From NCBI GenBank assembly GCA_039817415.1, contig JBCBVV010000077.1, positions 1 through 19,348 on the forward strand: a DNA stretch of 19,348 nt. The letters are read 5' to 3'. Of the stretch, positions 1 through 8,066 are shown piece after piece. Numbering within the stretch: position 1 is the stretch's first letter; every line of letters begins with the position of its first letter. The stretch is from JALEFZ01 sp039817415 (GTDB lineage Bacteria > Bacteroidota > Bacteroidia > J057). Both the position numbers and the translations under genes were made by a program. Under the pieces are notes generated by a model. That model had not been told where the DNA came from and made no database searches. It saw only the letters and a list, made by a program, of their open reading frames with translations.

Positions 1-212
1 ATTTCCAATTTACCTAAGTAAACTTATTTTCGAAGCATCCCGTCCAAATGCTCATGAACTTACGAAACAACCTCCTGAACCAATGTGTGGTTCTTCTTAT
101 GATATTTTCGTGTTCAATTAATTGATCAACGATATCTTGTAGTTGTTTCGTACGTTCATGAGCATTTGGACGGGATGCTTCGAAAATAAGTTTACTTAGG
201 TAAATTGGAAAT
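1..212. repeat. 71-bp near-perfect inverted repeat (fold-back) at the window edge
   Basis: Bases 1-71 are the reverse complement of 142-212 with a single mismatch (positions 60 and 153), around a 70-base spacer. The right arm encodes residues of the kinase domain of the adjoining minus-strand gene in its normal frame. The left arm supplies the last ~19 codons of that gene as antisense of its own kinase sequence. The repeat starts at base 1, so it may extend outside the window. I infer either a genuine small inverted duplication or, more likely given its location, a fold-back chimera at the end of an assembled contig. Confidence 0.95.
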
Positions 213-1720
213 AACTGATCTTGTTGTTTTACGAATTTATGCAGGTCTTGATCTGATTTAAAGTTAAAATCACCGATAGACTTACCTGTGAGCATATTGA
301 AAAATACTGCACCGAGGCTATAAATATCACCAGCCTTCGTAACTCCTGTTTTACCGGAAATTATCTCAGGTGCTATGAAATCCTGAATTCTTTCCCCTTT
401 TAAATCTTCTCTGACTCGATTTGGTATCTCAATTTTGATATTCTGAGATCTGGAAAGGTCTGTAAATAGGAAATCAATCAACTTCGGAACTCCTTCAGTT
501 GTGAATAATATCTTACGCGACTTTATATTGCCATGAACTATTCCTTGTCTAGGCATACCCGATAAATCCGTGAATTCAGCTCGATGTGCTGCATCTAAAC
601 CTTCAGTGATTTGCAGCATAATATTAGACAATGTGGCATGGCTTTCCTTACTTCCAAGCCAATTCGAAGGAGGTATTTTATCTAATCTCTCCCCTTTGAC
701 CAGTTCCATCGCCACATACAACCTTTTCTCTCCCAGAATCACCACTTCTCCAACATCATAGAACTTAACCACATTGGGATGTTGAATAGAACTTAGCCCT
801 TTGTTTCCAGAATAGACCACTTGCTTTAACTGCTCATATCCCTCTGTAATTCTATGTGTGATCTTAATGGCACGTTCTTCATTTAGATTTAGGTGAATGG
901 CTTTGAAGACAGTACCGACACTTCCTGCTCCTAACACCTTCTCTAAGCGCATATTATTGATGACCTCTCCAATAAATGCCTCAGGTTTAGGCTGATCGTG
1001 AAGAAACACAGAAGAATGCTGAATGAAAAGACGCCAATTTTCATGCAATTCCTTCTCACTTTCCACAAAACTTATCCTCCACGGAAAATCAAGCTGGCGA
1101 TCTCCTCCTACTGGTTCATCCCAAAAGAGTGATCTTGTCAAGCCTGAGGTATCAAATTCACTTGAAGGATATTTCCCCAACATCACTCCCTCCGCTTCAC
1201 CAAATGCTTCCTTGACTGTTCCTCCAGAGGCAATTCCTCCATAAAAAACACTCGCGAAGTCCTGTGCCTGCTCATCTGATATCTTCCTTGAGGTTGTAAT
1301 GACCGCAGGAATTTTGGATGCATGCAGCAATTGAGCATGTTCGCCTGTGGCACATCCATTTAGAAAGACCAGTTTCAAGCCTGATTGCGCACCGAGAAAA
1401 CGGGCCAATCCTTGGGAAAAGAAAGCTTGATTATCTCCGTCTTGTCCTTCTAACCACAACTGGTTTTCTGCTGCGTGGCCCCCATAATGGAAAATCATGA
1501 TCCGATCACGGTACCACTCATCTTGAAAAACTTCTACTATTTCTTCTTGTGTGGCGGCAGGAAGGATTTTGACATGACATCTTTGTGCCTGAACAGCTGG
1601 TTCTAGTGTCCTTAATATCTTCTTCAACTCAATACTTAACCCTCTCAGAAAGCCTTGGTCAGTCATCTCATTGGCGAAAGCGAGAAAAATTACAGGAGTT
1701 TGGGGCTTCATCAGGGGCAT
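14..1720 (-). CDS. CHAT (caspase-like) protease fused to a protein pseudokinase domain
   Basis: This 568-residue protein has two domains. Residues ~8-205 form a CHAT domain of the caspase-like superfamily, with the catalytic His at H82 in HYGGH and the catalytic Cys at C123 in LNGC. After a linker with the PWR motif often seen after CHAT domains, residues ~258-538 form a protein-kinase fold. It has the glycine loop GAGSVG (264-269), the ATP Lys K286 in AIK, D416-F417 of the DFG position (here DFL), APE at 450-452 and the F-helix GDIYSLG at 464-470. The catalytic loop reads HGNIKSRK (396-403). The HRD Asp is therefore Asn398 and the Mg-binding Asn is Lys403, which predicts little or no phosphotransfer. 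The protein is probably cytoplasmic, since there is no signal peptide or membrane span. CHAT proteases often act in cell-suicide or immune pathways; the pseudokinase could be a sensor or regulator (inference). Residues 550-568 come from the fold-back repeat, so the true C-terminus is uncertain and the gene may be cut off. Met4 is an alternative start. Confidence 0.88.
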   Translation of the reverse strand: MPLMKPQTPVIFLAFANEMTDQGFLRGLSIELKKILRTLEPAVQAQRCHVKILPAATQEEIVEVFQDEWYRDRIMIFHYGGHAAENQLWLEGQDGDNQAFFSQGLARFLGAQSGLKLVFLNGCATGEHAQLLHASKIPAVITTSRKISDEQAQDFASVFYGGIASGGTVKEAFGEAEGVMLGKYPSSEFDTSGLTRSLFWDEPVGGDRQLDFPWRISFVESEKELHENWRLFIQHSSVFLHDQPKPEAFIGEVINNMRLEKVLGAGSVGTVFKAIHLNLNEERAIKITHRITEGYEQLKQVVYSGNKGLSSIQHPNVVKFYDVGEVVILGEKRLYVAMELVKGERLDKIPPSNWLGSKESHATLSNIMLQITEGLDAAHRAEFTDLSGMPRQGIVHGNIKSRKILFTTEGVPKLIDFLFTDLSRSQNIKIEIPNRVREDLKGERIQDFIAPEIISGKTGVTKAGDIYSLGAVFFNMLTGKSIGDFNFKSDQDLHKFVKQQDQLFPIYLSKLIFEASRPNAHERTKQLQDIVDQLIEHENIIRRTTHWFRRLFRKFMSIWTGCFENKFT

Positions 1721-1842
1721 AACAGGCTATTTCAGAACTAAATTCAAATATCCGGCCAAAATACTCGTAGTCGAAAATTCTTGATTTTGGAAAGATAATG
1801 GAATTATTCTGGTATTTCCTCCAAAAAATATCGCATTTGTTA

Positions 1843-1850
1843 TAAATTTG
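1843..1850 (+). promoter_or_regulatory. Candidate Bacteroidota -7 element
   Basis: TAAATTTG matches TAnnTTTG exactly and lies 78 bases before the ATG of the EGF-like lipoprotein gene, in the divergent region next to the CHAT gene. No convincing -33 TTTG is found at the usual distance, so the call rests on the -7 element alone. Confidence 0.4.
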
Positions 1851-1927
1851 CCTGCTGAAATCCCATGGTGGAGCAACCTTAAGGGATAAAATGACATTAT
1901 CCTTTATAGGTAAAAGAATTGTTGATT

Positions 1928-2521
1928 ATGCGAATGTTTAGAATAAGCTTGCTGACGATATCCCTAACTATGGGAGTTTTCCTTTTTAACTCCTGTAGTA
2001 ACAACAACTGCAACAATGTAGACTGCGGAGAATTTGGAAACTGTGTTGAATTGGAGGAGAGTACTTTATGTAGCTGTAATGCAGGCTATGAAAAGGACGA
2101 TGAGGAACTCTGTAACATAAAAAGTGCCCTCAAATTTTTAGGAACTTGGAGTGCAACAGAAACACGCTTCAACAACAATACCTTTACCGAGGAAACGCTC
2201 GAATATACCATCACCATCGAACAGCGTGACACAATTGCCAACCGCATTTTCTTAAGTAATCTTGGCGATCTTGACAATGCGACTTGTACTTTCTCCGGTG
2301 CCATAGCGCCTTTGGCAACTGTGAGTGTTTCTTCCCTTAGCTTTGTCAAAGCGACTTACTGTCCAAGCGCTGATTTCTCTGGCTATCTCATAGAGAACCT
2401 CACAGGTAGCGACACCATTTCTACAGATCGTCAGGGCCTAGGCTTTAACTATCATATGGTATTTACACGTGATCAGGAGGTTTTTGATGTGGATTGTACT
2501 GTTGTGCTAGAAAAGCAGTAA
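1928..2521 (+). CDS. Exported lipoprotein with an EGF-like domain
   Basis: No specific function is recognised. The reading frame is open from a TTG at 1919, but the ATG at 1928 gives a cleaner start; the ATG at 1934 is also possible. The N-terminus has a hydrophobic stretch ending in a lipobox-like LFNSC, so it is probably acylated on that Cys and anchored in a membrane. Right after it, six Cys spaced C-x4-C-x5-C-x8-C-x-C-x11-C match an EGF-like domain. The remaining ~130 residues begin with FLGTW, are rich in alternating beta-strand pattern with further Cys, and recall the calycin/lipocalin-like domains common in Bacteroidota lipoproteins (weak inference). The gene is transcribed divergently from the CHAT-pseudokinase gene across ~200 bases, which does not by itself show a shared role. 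Confidence 0.82.
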   Translation: MRMFRISLLTISLTMGVFLFNSCSNNNCNNVDCGEFGNCVELEESTLCSCNAGYEKDDEELCNIKSALKFLGTWSATETRFNNNTFTEETLEYTITIEQRDTIANRIFLSNLGDLDNATCTFSGAIAPLATVSVSSLSFVKATYCPSADFSGYLIENLTGSDTISTDRQGLGFNYHMVFTRDQEVFDVDCTVVLEKQ

Positions 2522-2559
2522 GCATCTCCTTATCTCTTGTTAGTTATCTCCTAAGCTGG

Positions 2560-2590
2560 AATTCTTCCGCTTCAAAGGGGAATTTTGTAC
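2560..2590 (+). terminator. Weak candidate intrinsic terminator after the lipoprotein gene
   Basis: AATTCTTC (2560-2567) can pair with GGGGAATT (2577-2584), including two G-U pairs, around a short loop and followed by TTG. The stem is short and the T-run poor, so termination strength is doubtful. Confidence 0.3.
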
Positions 2591-2629
2591 CCTATCTTAC
2601 ATATCTGACAGATACTGGATATTACCCTG

Positions 2630-2657
2630 TTTCGTCCAACGTAATCTGTTAACTTTG
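2630..2657 (+). promoter_or_regulatory. Candidate promoter of the TonB-dependent receptor gene
   Basis: TAACTTTG at 2650-2657 is an exact match to the Bacteroidota -7 element TAnnTTTG. TTTCG at 2630-2634 sits 20 bases upstream where -33 TTTG is expected and matches three of four bases. The -7 element ends only five bases before the ATG at 2663, so the transcript would start at or within a few bases of the start codon. Confidence 0.5.
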
Positions 2658-2662
2658 ATGCT

Positions 2663-5188
2663 ATGAAATGTTGGGCTCAGTTAATTGTTTGTCAATTACT
2701 CTTTCTCTGCACATGTAGTCTTTATGGACAAAATACGCTCCTGAGGGGAAAAGTAATGGACCGTCTCGCGCAAGGGATTCCAAATTCGAGTATTGAAATT
2801 ATTGGGTATGGAGACAAAACAAGCTCAGATTCCCTAGGAAATTATGAACTCGCCATTCCTGGAAATCGTCAAATCAGAATTTCTTTTACAGCAAAAGGCT
2901 ATCAAGAGTCTATTTTAGAACTGAGCACCATCGATGGGAGAGTCTACAAACAAAATGTAAAACTCCTTGACTTGGTAGAAGTTGAAAACGTAGACATCGT
3001 TGGAGAAAAGGATCCCACCTCGATAGATGATCGCTCCTCCATGTTGGTGAATCCCATTAGTTTGGAAGAAGCAATAGAAATACCCGTAGTTGCCCCTTCA
3101 GTAGAAAACTTGGTCAGATACCAGCCTGGCGTTGTTTCAAACAATGAATTTAGTTCTCAATATCAAGTGAGAGGAGGAAGTTTTGACGAGAACTTGGTTT
3201 ATGTAAATGGTATAGAAATCTACCGCCCTTTCCTTGCTCGATCTGGAAGACAAGAAGGCTTAGGCTTTTCCAATGCTTCTATGGCCCAAGGGATCAAATT
3301 TAGTACAGGAGGATTTGCAGCCCAATACGGAGACAAACTCTCCTCAGTTTTAGATATCACCTATAAGAATCCAAAAGAGTTTAAGGGTACTGCAGAAATA
3401 GGAATTGTAAACAACAACTTCCACGTAGAAGGAAGAAGTAAGAATAAAAAGAATCCCAACCAACCTGGCAAATTTTCCTATCTCATGGGTGCTAGGAGGT
3501 TTTCATTAGGGTACTTTTTAAATAGTTTGGAAACTCAGGGTTCTTATAGACCCAATTTCCTAGATTATCAAGGCTTATTTACCTATACACCTAGTTTCGA
3601 CCCTAAACCACCAACTATTAAAGTGCGAAAAAATGGTCGAATAGATACAGTGTATCATCCAAATGAACGCCTAAAATTTAGTGCTTTTGTTGCGGTGAGT
3701 AGAAATCGCTACCTCAGTGAACCACAATCTCAAGAAACAACGGTAGGGACCTTCTCCGATCCATTTAGGCTATTTATTGGTTTCAGTGGACTAGAACTTA
3801 GTACCTATACCACAGGTTTGGGAGCCTTGAGTATTGAGCACAAGCCTTCCACTCGACTAAATTTCCAATACATTCTGACCTCTTTCAGAACCAATGAAAA
3901 TGAATTCATTGATTTATTTTCTGGCTATCGCCTTGGAGCGGTAAACACCAATTTAGGATCAGACGAGTTTGGTGAAGCTGAGTTCGACGATGAAATTGGT
4001 GCAGATTACCTGCATGCTAGAAACTCTCTAAACGCTTCGGTTAGTTCTTTGCAGGCAAAAGGAAGATGGATATTTGGAAAGGATTTACAACATAGACTGT
4101 TTTTTGGAGCCAAAGTTCAATATCAAGACATCGTCGACAGGCTTAAGGAATATACCCTGACTGACTCAGCCAATTATGTGGTCAATCTTCAGGGCCAATT
4201 TGATGTTCAGGAATATGTCAAAGTAAGCAATCGCCTACAGGGCTTCCAATACAAGACTTATCTTCAGCATCAGTGGGATATATCTGATCGCCTACTTTGG
4301 ACTTGGGGGGCTAGAGCATCTTATTATACCATCAACCAACAGTGGTTATTTAGTCCAAGGGCAGAACTATTGTTCAAAGCCCTTCAAGATGAAGATGGAG
4401 AAACACGACTACGTCTTCGATTGGCTGGTGGAATATACCAGCAGTTACCCTTCTATAGAGAATTCAGAAGGTTCGATGGTTCCTTAAACCTCGATCAAAA
4501 GGCGCAACAATCTACCCATGCGATCATCGGTGCTGAGTACAGATTCTTCTTGTGGAATAGACCTTTTGTCCTTTTCTCAGAAGCCTATCATAAATACCTA
4601 GAGAACATTATTCCTTATGAGATTCAATCGATCCGTATTAGGTATTATCCTGATTCAGTGGCGAATGGTTTTGCACAAGGAGTGGACTTAAGGGTAAATG
4701 GGGAATTTATCAAGGGCGTAGACTCCTGGGTATCTATTGGTATTTTGAAAACTGTGGAACAACCTTCAAATGATCGAGAGAGGAGAGTATTTCGTCCGAC
4801 AGACCAACGATTCACCTTTGCCATGTATTTTCAGGATGAACTCCCCAACAATCCCACCTTCAAGGCCCATGTAAGTTATCAGTATGGATCGGGAACAAGA
4901 CATGGTCCTCCAAGGTCTTTTGACAGCCGAACTGCCTTCAAATTCCCCGTATTTCAGCGTGTAGATCTTGGCTTTAGCAAATTAATTACGTTTAAACGAA
5001 AAGCAGAGACCTTAAAAAAACGAGGACTCGCCTCCATTTGGGCCACATTTGAAATCTATAATCTCATCCAATATCCTAATACAGGCTCGTTCATATGGGT
5101 TCCTGACCTGGACAATAACCGCTATGCCATTCCGAATAGATTGTCCGATAGACTGGTAAATTTGAGGTTTGTTGTGAAATTTTATTAA
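2663..5188 (+). CDS. TonB-dependent outer-membrane receptor
   Basis: This 841-residue protein has a signal peptide (hydrophobic core ~7-20, cleavage near YGQ at 21-23). A carboxypeptidase-regulatory-like beta-sandwich follows (~27-105), then a TonB plug with QYQVRGGSFDENLVYVNG (166-183) and GGFAAQYGDKLSSVLD (216-231). A large beta-barrel fills the rest and ends in FVVKFY, the aromatic C-terminus typical of outer-membrane proteins assembled by BAM. At 841 residues it is shorter than SusC proteins (about 1000), and no SusD partner is adjacent, so it is not a classical polysaccharide-utilisation transporter. The family imports substrates across the outer membrane using TonB-ExbBD energy. The substrate cannot be inferred from the neighbours, and no obvious TonB box was identified. 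Confidence 0.95.
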   Translation: MKCWAQLIVCQLLFLCTCSLYGQNTLLRGKVMDRLAQGIPNSSIEIIGYGDKTSSDSLGNYELAIPGNRQIRISFTAKGYQESILELSTIDGRVYKQNVKLLDLVEVENVDIVGEKDPTSIDDRSSMLVNPISLEEAIEIPVVAPSVENLVRYQPGVVSNNEFSSQYQVRGGSFDENLVYVNGIEIYRPFLARSGRQEGLGFSNASMAQGIKFSTGGFAAQYGDKLSSVLDITYKNPKEFKGTAEIGIVNNNFHVEGRSKNKKNPNQPGKFSYLMGARRFSLGYFLNSLETQGSYRPNFLDYQGLFTYTPSFDPKPPTIKVRKNGRIDTVYHPNERLKFSAFVAVSRNRYLSEPQSQETTVGTFSDPFRLFIGFSGLELSTYTTGLGALSIEHKPSTRLNFQYILTSFRTNENEFIDLFSGYRLGAVNTNLGSDEFGEAEFDDEIGADYLHARNSLNASVSSLQAKGRWIFGKDLQHRLFFGAKVQYQDIVDRLKEYTLTDSANYVVNLQGQFDVQEYVKVSNRLQGFQYKTYLQHQWDISDRLLWTWGARASYYTINQQWLFSPRAELLFKALQDEDGETRLRLRLAGGIYQQLPFYREFRRFDGSLNLDQKAQQSTHAIIGAEYRFFLWNRPFVLFSEAYHKYLENIIPYEIQSIRIRYYPDSVANGFAQGVDLRVNGEFIKGVDSWVSIGILKTVEQPSNDRERRVFRPTDQRFTFAMYFQDELPNNPTFKAHVSYQYGSGTRHGPPRSFDSRTAFKFPVFQRVDLGFSKLITFKRKAETLKKRGLASIWATFEIYNLIQYPNTGSFIWVPDLDNNRYAIPNRLSDRLVNLRFVVKFY

Positions 5189-5220
5189 AGGTTTACATTT
5201 TTGGCATAGATATTTCTAAA

Positions 5221-5240
5221 CATGAATTATATAATTCATG
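5221..5240. promoter_or_regulatory. Perfect 20-bp palindrome
   Basis: CATGAATTAT followed directly by ATAATTCATG is a perfect palindrome with no spacer. It lies 32 bases after the receptor stop and 100 bases before the response-regulator ATG. It has no T-run, so it is a poor intrinsic terminator; an operator for a dimeric regulator, or a chance AT-rich palindrome, are the alternatives. Confidence 0.4.
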
Positions 5241-5340
5241 AAACCTTTCTAGGTTAGTTTAGTATTAAAATATCAGAAAATCTTTACGGTTTATTTTATA
5301 TTTTAGACTAACTGCTATATACCTAAGAACACAAACCTTG

Positions 5341-5763
5341 ATGAGAATACTCTTAATAGAGGACAATCCAGCTGACATATTGCTGGCCAGGGAAGCCCTG
5401 AAGGAAATTGGCTTCAATGGGCAGTTACTTGTTGAAACTGATGGATTGTCTGCTCTCAAATACCTAGATCAATTGGCGACAAATGGCGGTTTGTTTCCTG
5501 ACTTGATTTTGCTCGACCTAAATCTCCCCAAAGTCGATGGACTAGAAGTTCTCAAGATGATTAAGGAGAGTAGTGAACTTCAAAGTATCCCCACGGTCGT
5601 CTTATCTACCTCAGATGATAGCATGGATATGAAGAAGTCTCGAAAGCTCAATGCTAACAACTACTTAGTTAAGCCATTAGATTTTGCTGAATTCATTGAT
5701 ATGCTAAGGGGAACACTTACACATTGGGACAGCGATCAAGGTCGCTCTCAAAGAGTAGCCTAA
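5341..5763 (+). CDS. CheY-like single-domain response regulator
   Basis: The 140-residue protein is a single receiver domain with nothing attached. The acidic pocket is E7-D8 (IEDN), the phospho-acceptor is D59 in LLDLNLP, the conserved Ser/Thr is S89 in VVLST, and the invariant Lys is K111 in LVKPLD. The sequence resembles the Rcp1/CheY-like subgroup that receives phosphate from histidine kinases such as phytochromes (family knowledge). A TTG lies immediately before the ATG, but the ATG gives the standard receiver N-terminus MRILLIEDN. No histidine kinase or output gene is nearby, so its partner is unknown. The stop codon overlaps that of the convergent glycosyltransferase gene by four bases (CTAA). 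Confidence 0.95.
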   Translation: MRILLIEDNPADILLAREALKEIGFNGQLLVETDGLSALKYLDQLATNGGLFPDLILLDLNLPKVDGLEVLKMIKESSELQSIPTVVLSTSDDSMDMKKSRKLNANNYLVKPLDFAEFIDMLRGTLTHWDSDQGRSQRVA

Positions 5764-7037
5764 TTACGCATGATCACCTCAGCATAATTGTCCCAGCTCA
5801 TTTTTTCCGCAGCCTTGGCGACATTGGCTCTCTCAATAGGCTTATCTAGGAAAAGAATCATCTTTTCTGCCATGGAGTCAACGTTTTCACCTTCTGCAAG
5901 GTAACCGTTGAATCCGTCCTTTATCGTTTCCGGAAAATGTCCCACATTGGTAGCCAAAACGGGTAATTCAAAGTTATATGCCAATGACTCTACACCTGAA
6001 GGAGTAGCTGTTAGGTAATACGTAAGGATACAATCACTTACTTGAAAGTATTTGTGAACGTCCTCATTGGGAACAAATTCATTGAATAGCACTACATCAT
6101 CCTTCAATCCTAGCTCATCTACCAAAGCAAGAGGATTGTAGTTTTGCTCATCATCACTCTTTCTTAGGAAGATTTTTTTGGCGGCTCCAAACAGGAAATT
6201 CTTTACTCGGGTTGAGAACTTGGAATTATCCAGCGTTTTCCAAAAGGACTCACCTACGATTAATAGAGATACGTCATCTCTTTTTTCTCTTACCTTAGCA
6301 AAGGCAGGTATCACATTATGTAGGCCCTTATATTTCCGGATAAAGCCAAAGAAAAGAAATACATTCTTCTTCAAGCCTCTCTCTTCCTTAAATGCTTCAA
6401 TATCAAAGTCAGGATCTGGTTGGAAGAGGTTGTAAACTGGATGGTAAAGTTTGATGATATTGCGCAATTCATCCTTTGCCTCTACCCTTTCTCCATTTTC
6501 AGTCAGGTTAAATACTAACTTTGGAAAGGCTGCTTCTAATTCCTCAGCAGTTTTATAGGCATGGGCGATATATGAATCTGCTATTTTGAGTCCATATTTG
6601 GTAAATGACTTATCTAGAGCTGAGGCCTCTTTCTGCACCAGTACATGCACATCAAAAATGACTTCAGCTTGGGTTTCCTTTTTTAATTTTCTGGCCATCC
6701 AACCCATAGGGAGGCCTTGAATGGCGATAGCCCATTGAAGAATGACTTTATCAGGATTAATCTCCTTGATAGCGTTGACTGTCTGTCTCCAGGTAGCTGG
6801 GTTGTTATAATTGGTCAAATAGGTAACCTGGATATTGGTGCCTTCCAAGAGAGATGCCTTACTAGAGCGATCTACAAAATCCCTTGGAATAATGGCAGGG
6901 TACTGTTGTGTCCAAGAAACTATGTGCACTTCATGATCAGGCATCGCATCAAGCGCTTTGGCAAGGGCGGTGTTATAGTTTGAGATACCTCCCTTAAACA
7001 TAGGACCCGGACCGAAACAAACAATTCGCTTACTCAT
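5760..7037 (-). CDS. GT4-like glycosyltransferase
   Basis: This 425-residue protein has a GT-B fold typical of glycosyltransferase family 4. The N-terminal half carries the acceptor-side glycine motif GGIS (16-19). The C-terminal half opens with FLFFGFIRKYKGL (227-239), whose basic residues bind the nucleotide-sugar phosphates. The donor loop TPSGVESLAY (345-354), with E350 at the place of the usual catalytic-site Glu, is followed by LPVLATNVGHFPE (358-370) and GFNGYL. It is a cytosolic or peripheral enzyme without membrane spans. It transfers a sugar from an activated donor, but donor and acceptor cannot be told from sequence. No polysaccharide cluster surrounds it. An insertion of ~30 residues (~267-300), rich in Lys and Phe, lies inside the C-terminal domain and could contact membrane (inference). 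Confidence 0.9.
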   Translation of the reverse strand: MSKRIVCFGPGPMFKGGISNYNTALAKALDAMPDHEVHIVSWTQQYPAIIPRDFVDRSSKASLLEGTNIQVTYLTNYNNPATWRQTVNAIKEINPDKVILQWAIAIQGLPMGWMARKLKKETQAEVIFDVHVLVQKEASALDKSFTKYGLKIADSYIAHAYKTAEELEAAFPKLVFNLTENGERVEAKDELRNIIKLYHPVYNLFQPDPDFDIEAFKEERGLKKNVFLFFGFIRKYKGLHNVIPAFAKVREKRDDVSLLIVGESFWKTLDNSKFSTRVKNFLFGAAKKIFLRKSDDEQNYNPLALVDELGLKDDVVLFNEFVPNEDVHKYFQVSDCILTYYLTATPSGVESLAYNFELPVLATNVGHFPETIKDGFNGYLAEGENVDSMAEKMILFLDKPIERANVAKAAEKMSWDNYAEVIMRN

Positions 7038-7199
7038 GAAATAGAATTAATTCCTTGTACAAATAGATAATACCCTTGATATTTAGCTGCCCAATGTACA
7101 AAAATTGGAGGAAAAGGAGGACAGAAGAAAAATGAATCTTAAAGCATGTTAGCTGAAAGAAATTTTTCAGAAATTAGGCTTTTCCATTATTCAGTCTTC

Positions 7200-8035
7200 A
7201 TGATTATTCACAACGGTACCCTCCATCAGGGTGATATTCCCCTAAATCGCTCTTTTCGATATGGCGATGGCCTATTTGAAACCATAAGGGTATATGAAGG
7301 CCATCTTCTCTTTTGGAAAGACCACATGGAGAGACTGGAAAAGGGGATGAAGCAATTAAAATTTGAGTTTAGGCCACAGCTTTTCCAGTTGTTGCTACAG
7401 GAAAACGCGAGACTTTTACTCAAAGAATTAGCCATCAACAAACACGGAAGGCTTAGAATACATGTCTACAGAAGTGGTAGAGGAGCCTACTCCCCTATTA
7501 ACAGAGACCCTTCTTTTGTTATAGAAGCCTACTCTTTCGATGCTGATACCTACGAATCTCTTCATCCCGTAAGCATGGTTTCCTTCAAAGATTATCCCTT
7601 GACCATAGGGCCGGCAACAGGTATAAAGTCAGCCAATAGCCTTCCTTTATCTTGTGCATGCATAGCAGCCATGATAAAGGCGTGGATGAATCACTCTTGT
7701 TTAACCAAGAAGGAGCTGTCAGTGAAGCCAGTTCTTCAAATATCTTTTACATCAAGGAGAAAAAGCTATTCACGCCAGATTTATCTAGTTTGTGTTTGCC
7801 AGGAATCATGAGAAAACAAATCATTCAATTGGCACATGAACTCAAGATACCTATTACCGAAAAAAGGATTAAAGAGTCTGAGTTAGCTAAGGCTGAAGCA
7901 ATCTTCCTGACCAACTCAATCAGAGGATTGATCCCCGTAAACGAATGGGGAAAGCACAGTTGGAATTCCCATTCCCATCCTATGGTTAAGTTTCTTAAAA
8001 ATTGCTTGGTCCAATATGTACTTACTCTTCCCTGA
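7200..8035 (+). pseudogene. Class IV aminotransferase (PabC/IlvE-like), frameshifted
   Basis: Two overlapping frames together make one PLP-dependent class IV aminotransferase of ~278 residues, a normal length for aminodeoxychorismate lyases and small branched-chain or D-amino-acid aminotransferases. The first frame runs from ATG 7200 (an earlier in-frame ATG at 7146 adds 18 poor residues). It has FRYGDGLFETIRV (19-31) and the PLP lysine in GIKSANSLP (K143). After about 7670 the family sequence continues in another frame: HDKGVDESLLFN, then EGAVSEASSSNIF, LCLPGIMR and LTNSIRGLIPV, ending at 8035. One missing base near 7670, probably a lost C in GCCATGAT, would restore HDKG in register. If real, the gene is inactive because the substrate-domain second half is lost; a sequencing error is the alternative. 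Substrate class cannot be fixed. It lies ~30 bases upstream of the SUI1 gene. Confidence 0.88.
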
Positions 8036-8042
8036 AAAGTGC

Positions 8043-8050
8043 TAGCTTTG
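8043..8050 (+). promoter_or_regulatory. Candidate -7 element of the SUI1-like gene
   Basis: TAGCTTTG is an exact TAnnTTTG match, 16 bases before the ATG at 8067 and just after the aminotransferase stop. No good -33 element is visible. If active, it would let the factor be expressed independently of the broken gene upstream. Confidence 0.35.
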
Positions 8051-8066
8051 TAACAAACATTTTATC

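Noticed and set aside
1..212. Terminal inverted repeat of a transposon or phage
   Set aside because: Both arms are part of one coding sequence, with no mobile-element gene nearby and only a 70-base spacer.
1891..1941. Short 16-codon ORF starting at ATG 1891 that overlaps the start of the EGF-like lipoprotein gene
   Set aside because: It has no recognisable composition or conserved leader features and no start-site context. It could be a chance upstream ORF; there was not enough to call a leader peptide.
2663..5188. SusC-type receptor of a polysaccharide-utilisation locus
   Set aside because: It is shorter than SusC and no SusD, glycoside hydrolase or regulator is adjacent.
7146..7199. In-frame ATG extension of the aminotransferase by 18 residues
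   Set aside because: The residues before MIIHNGTLHQGD do not match the family N-terminus, and the ATG at 7200 gives the normal start.
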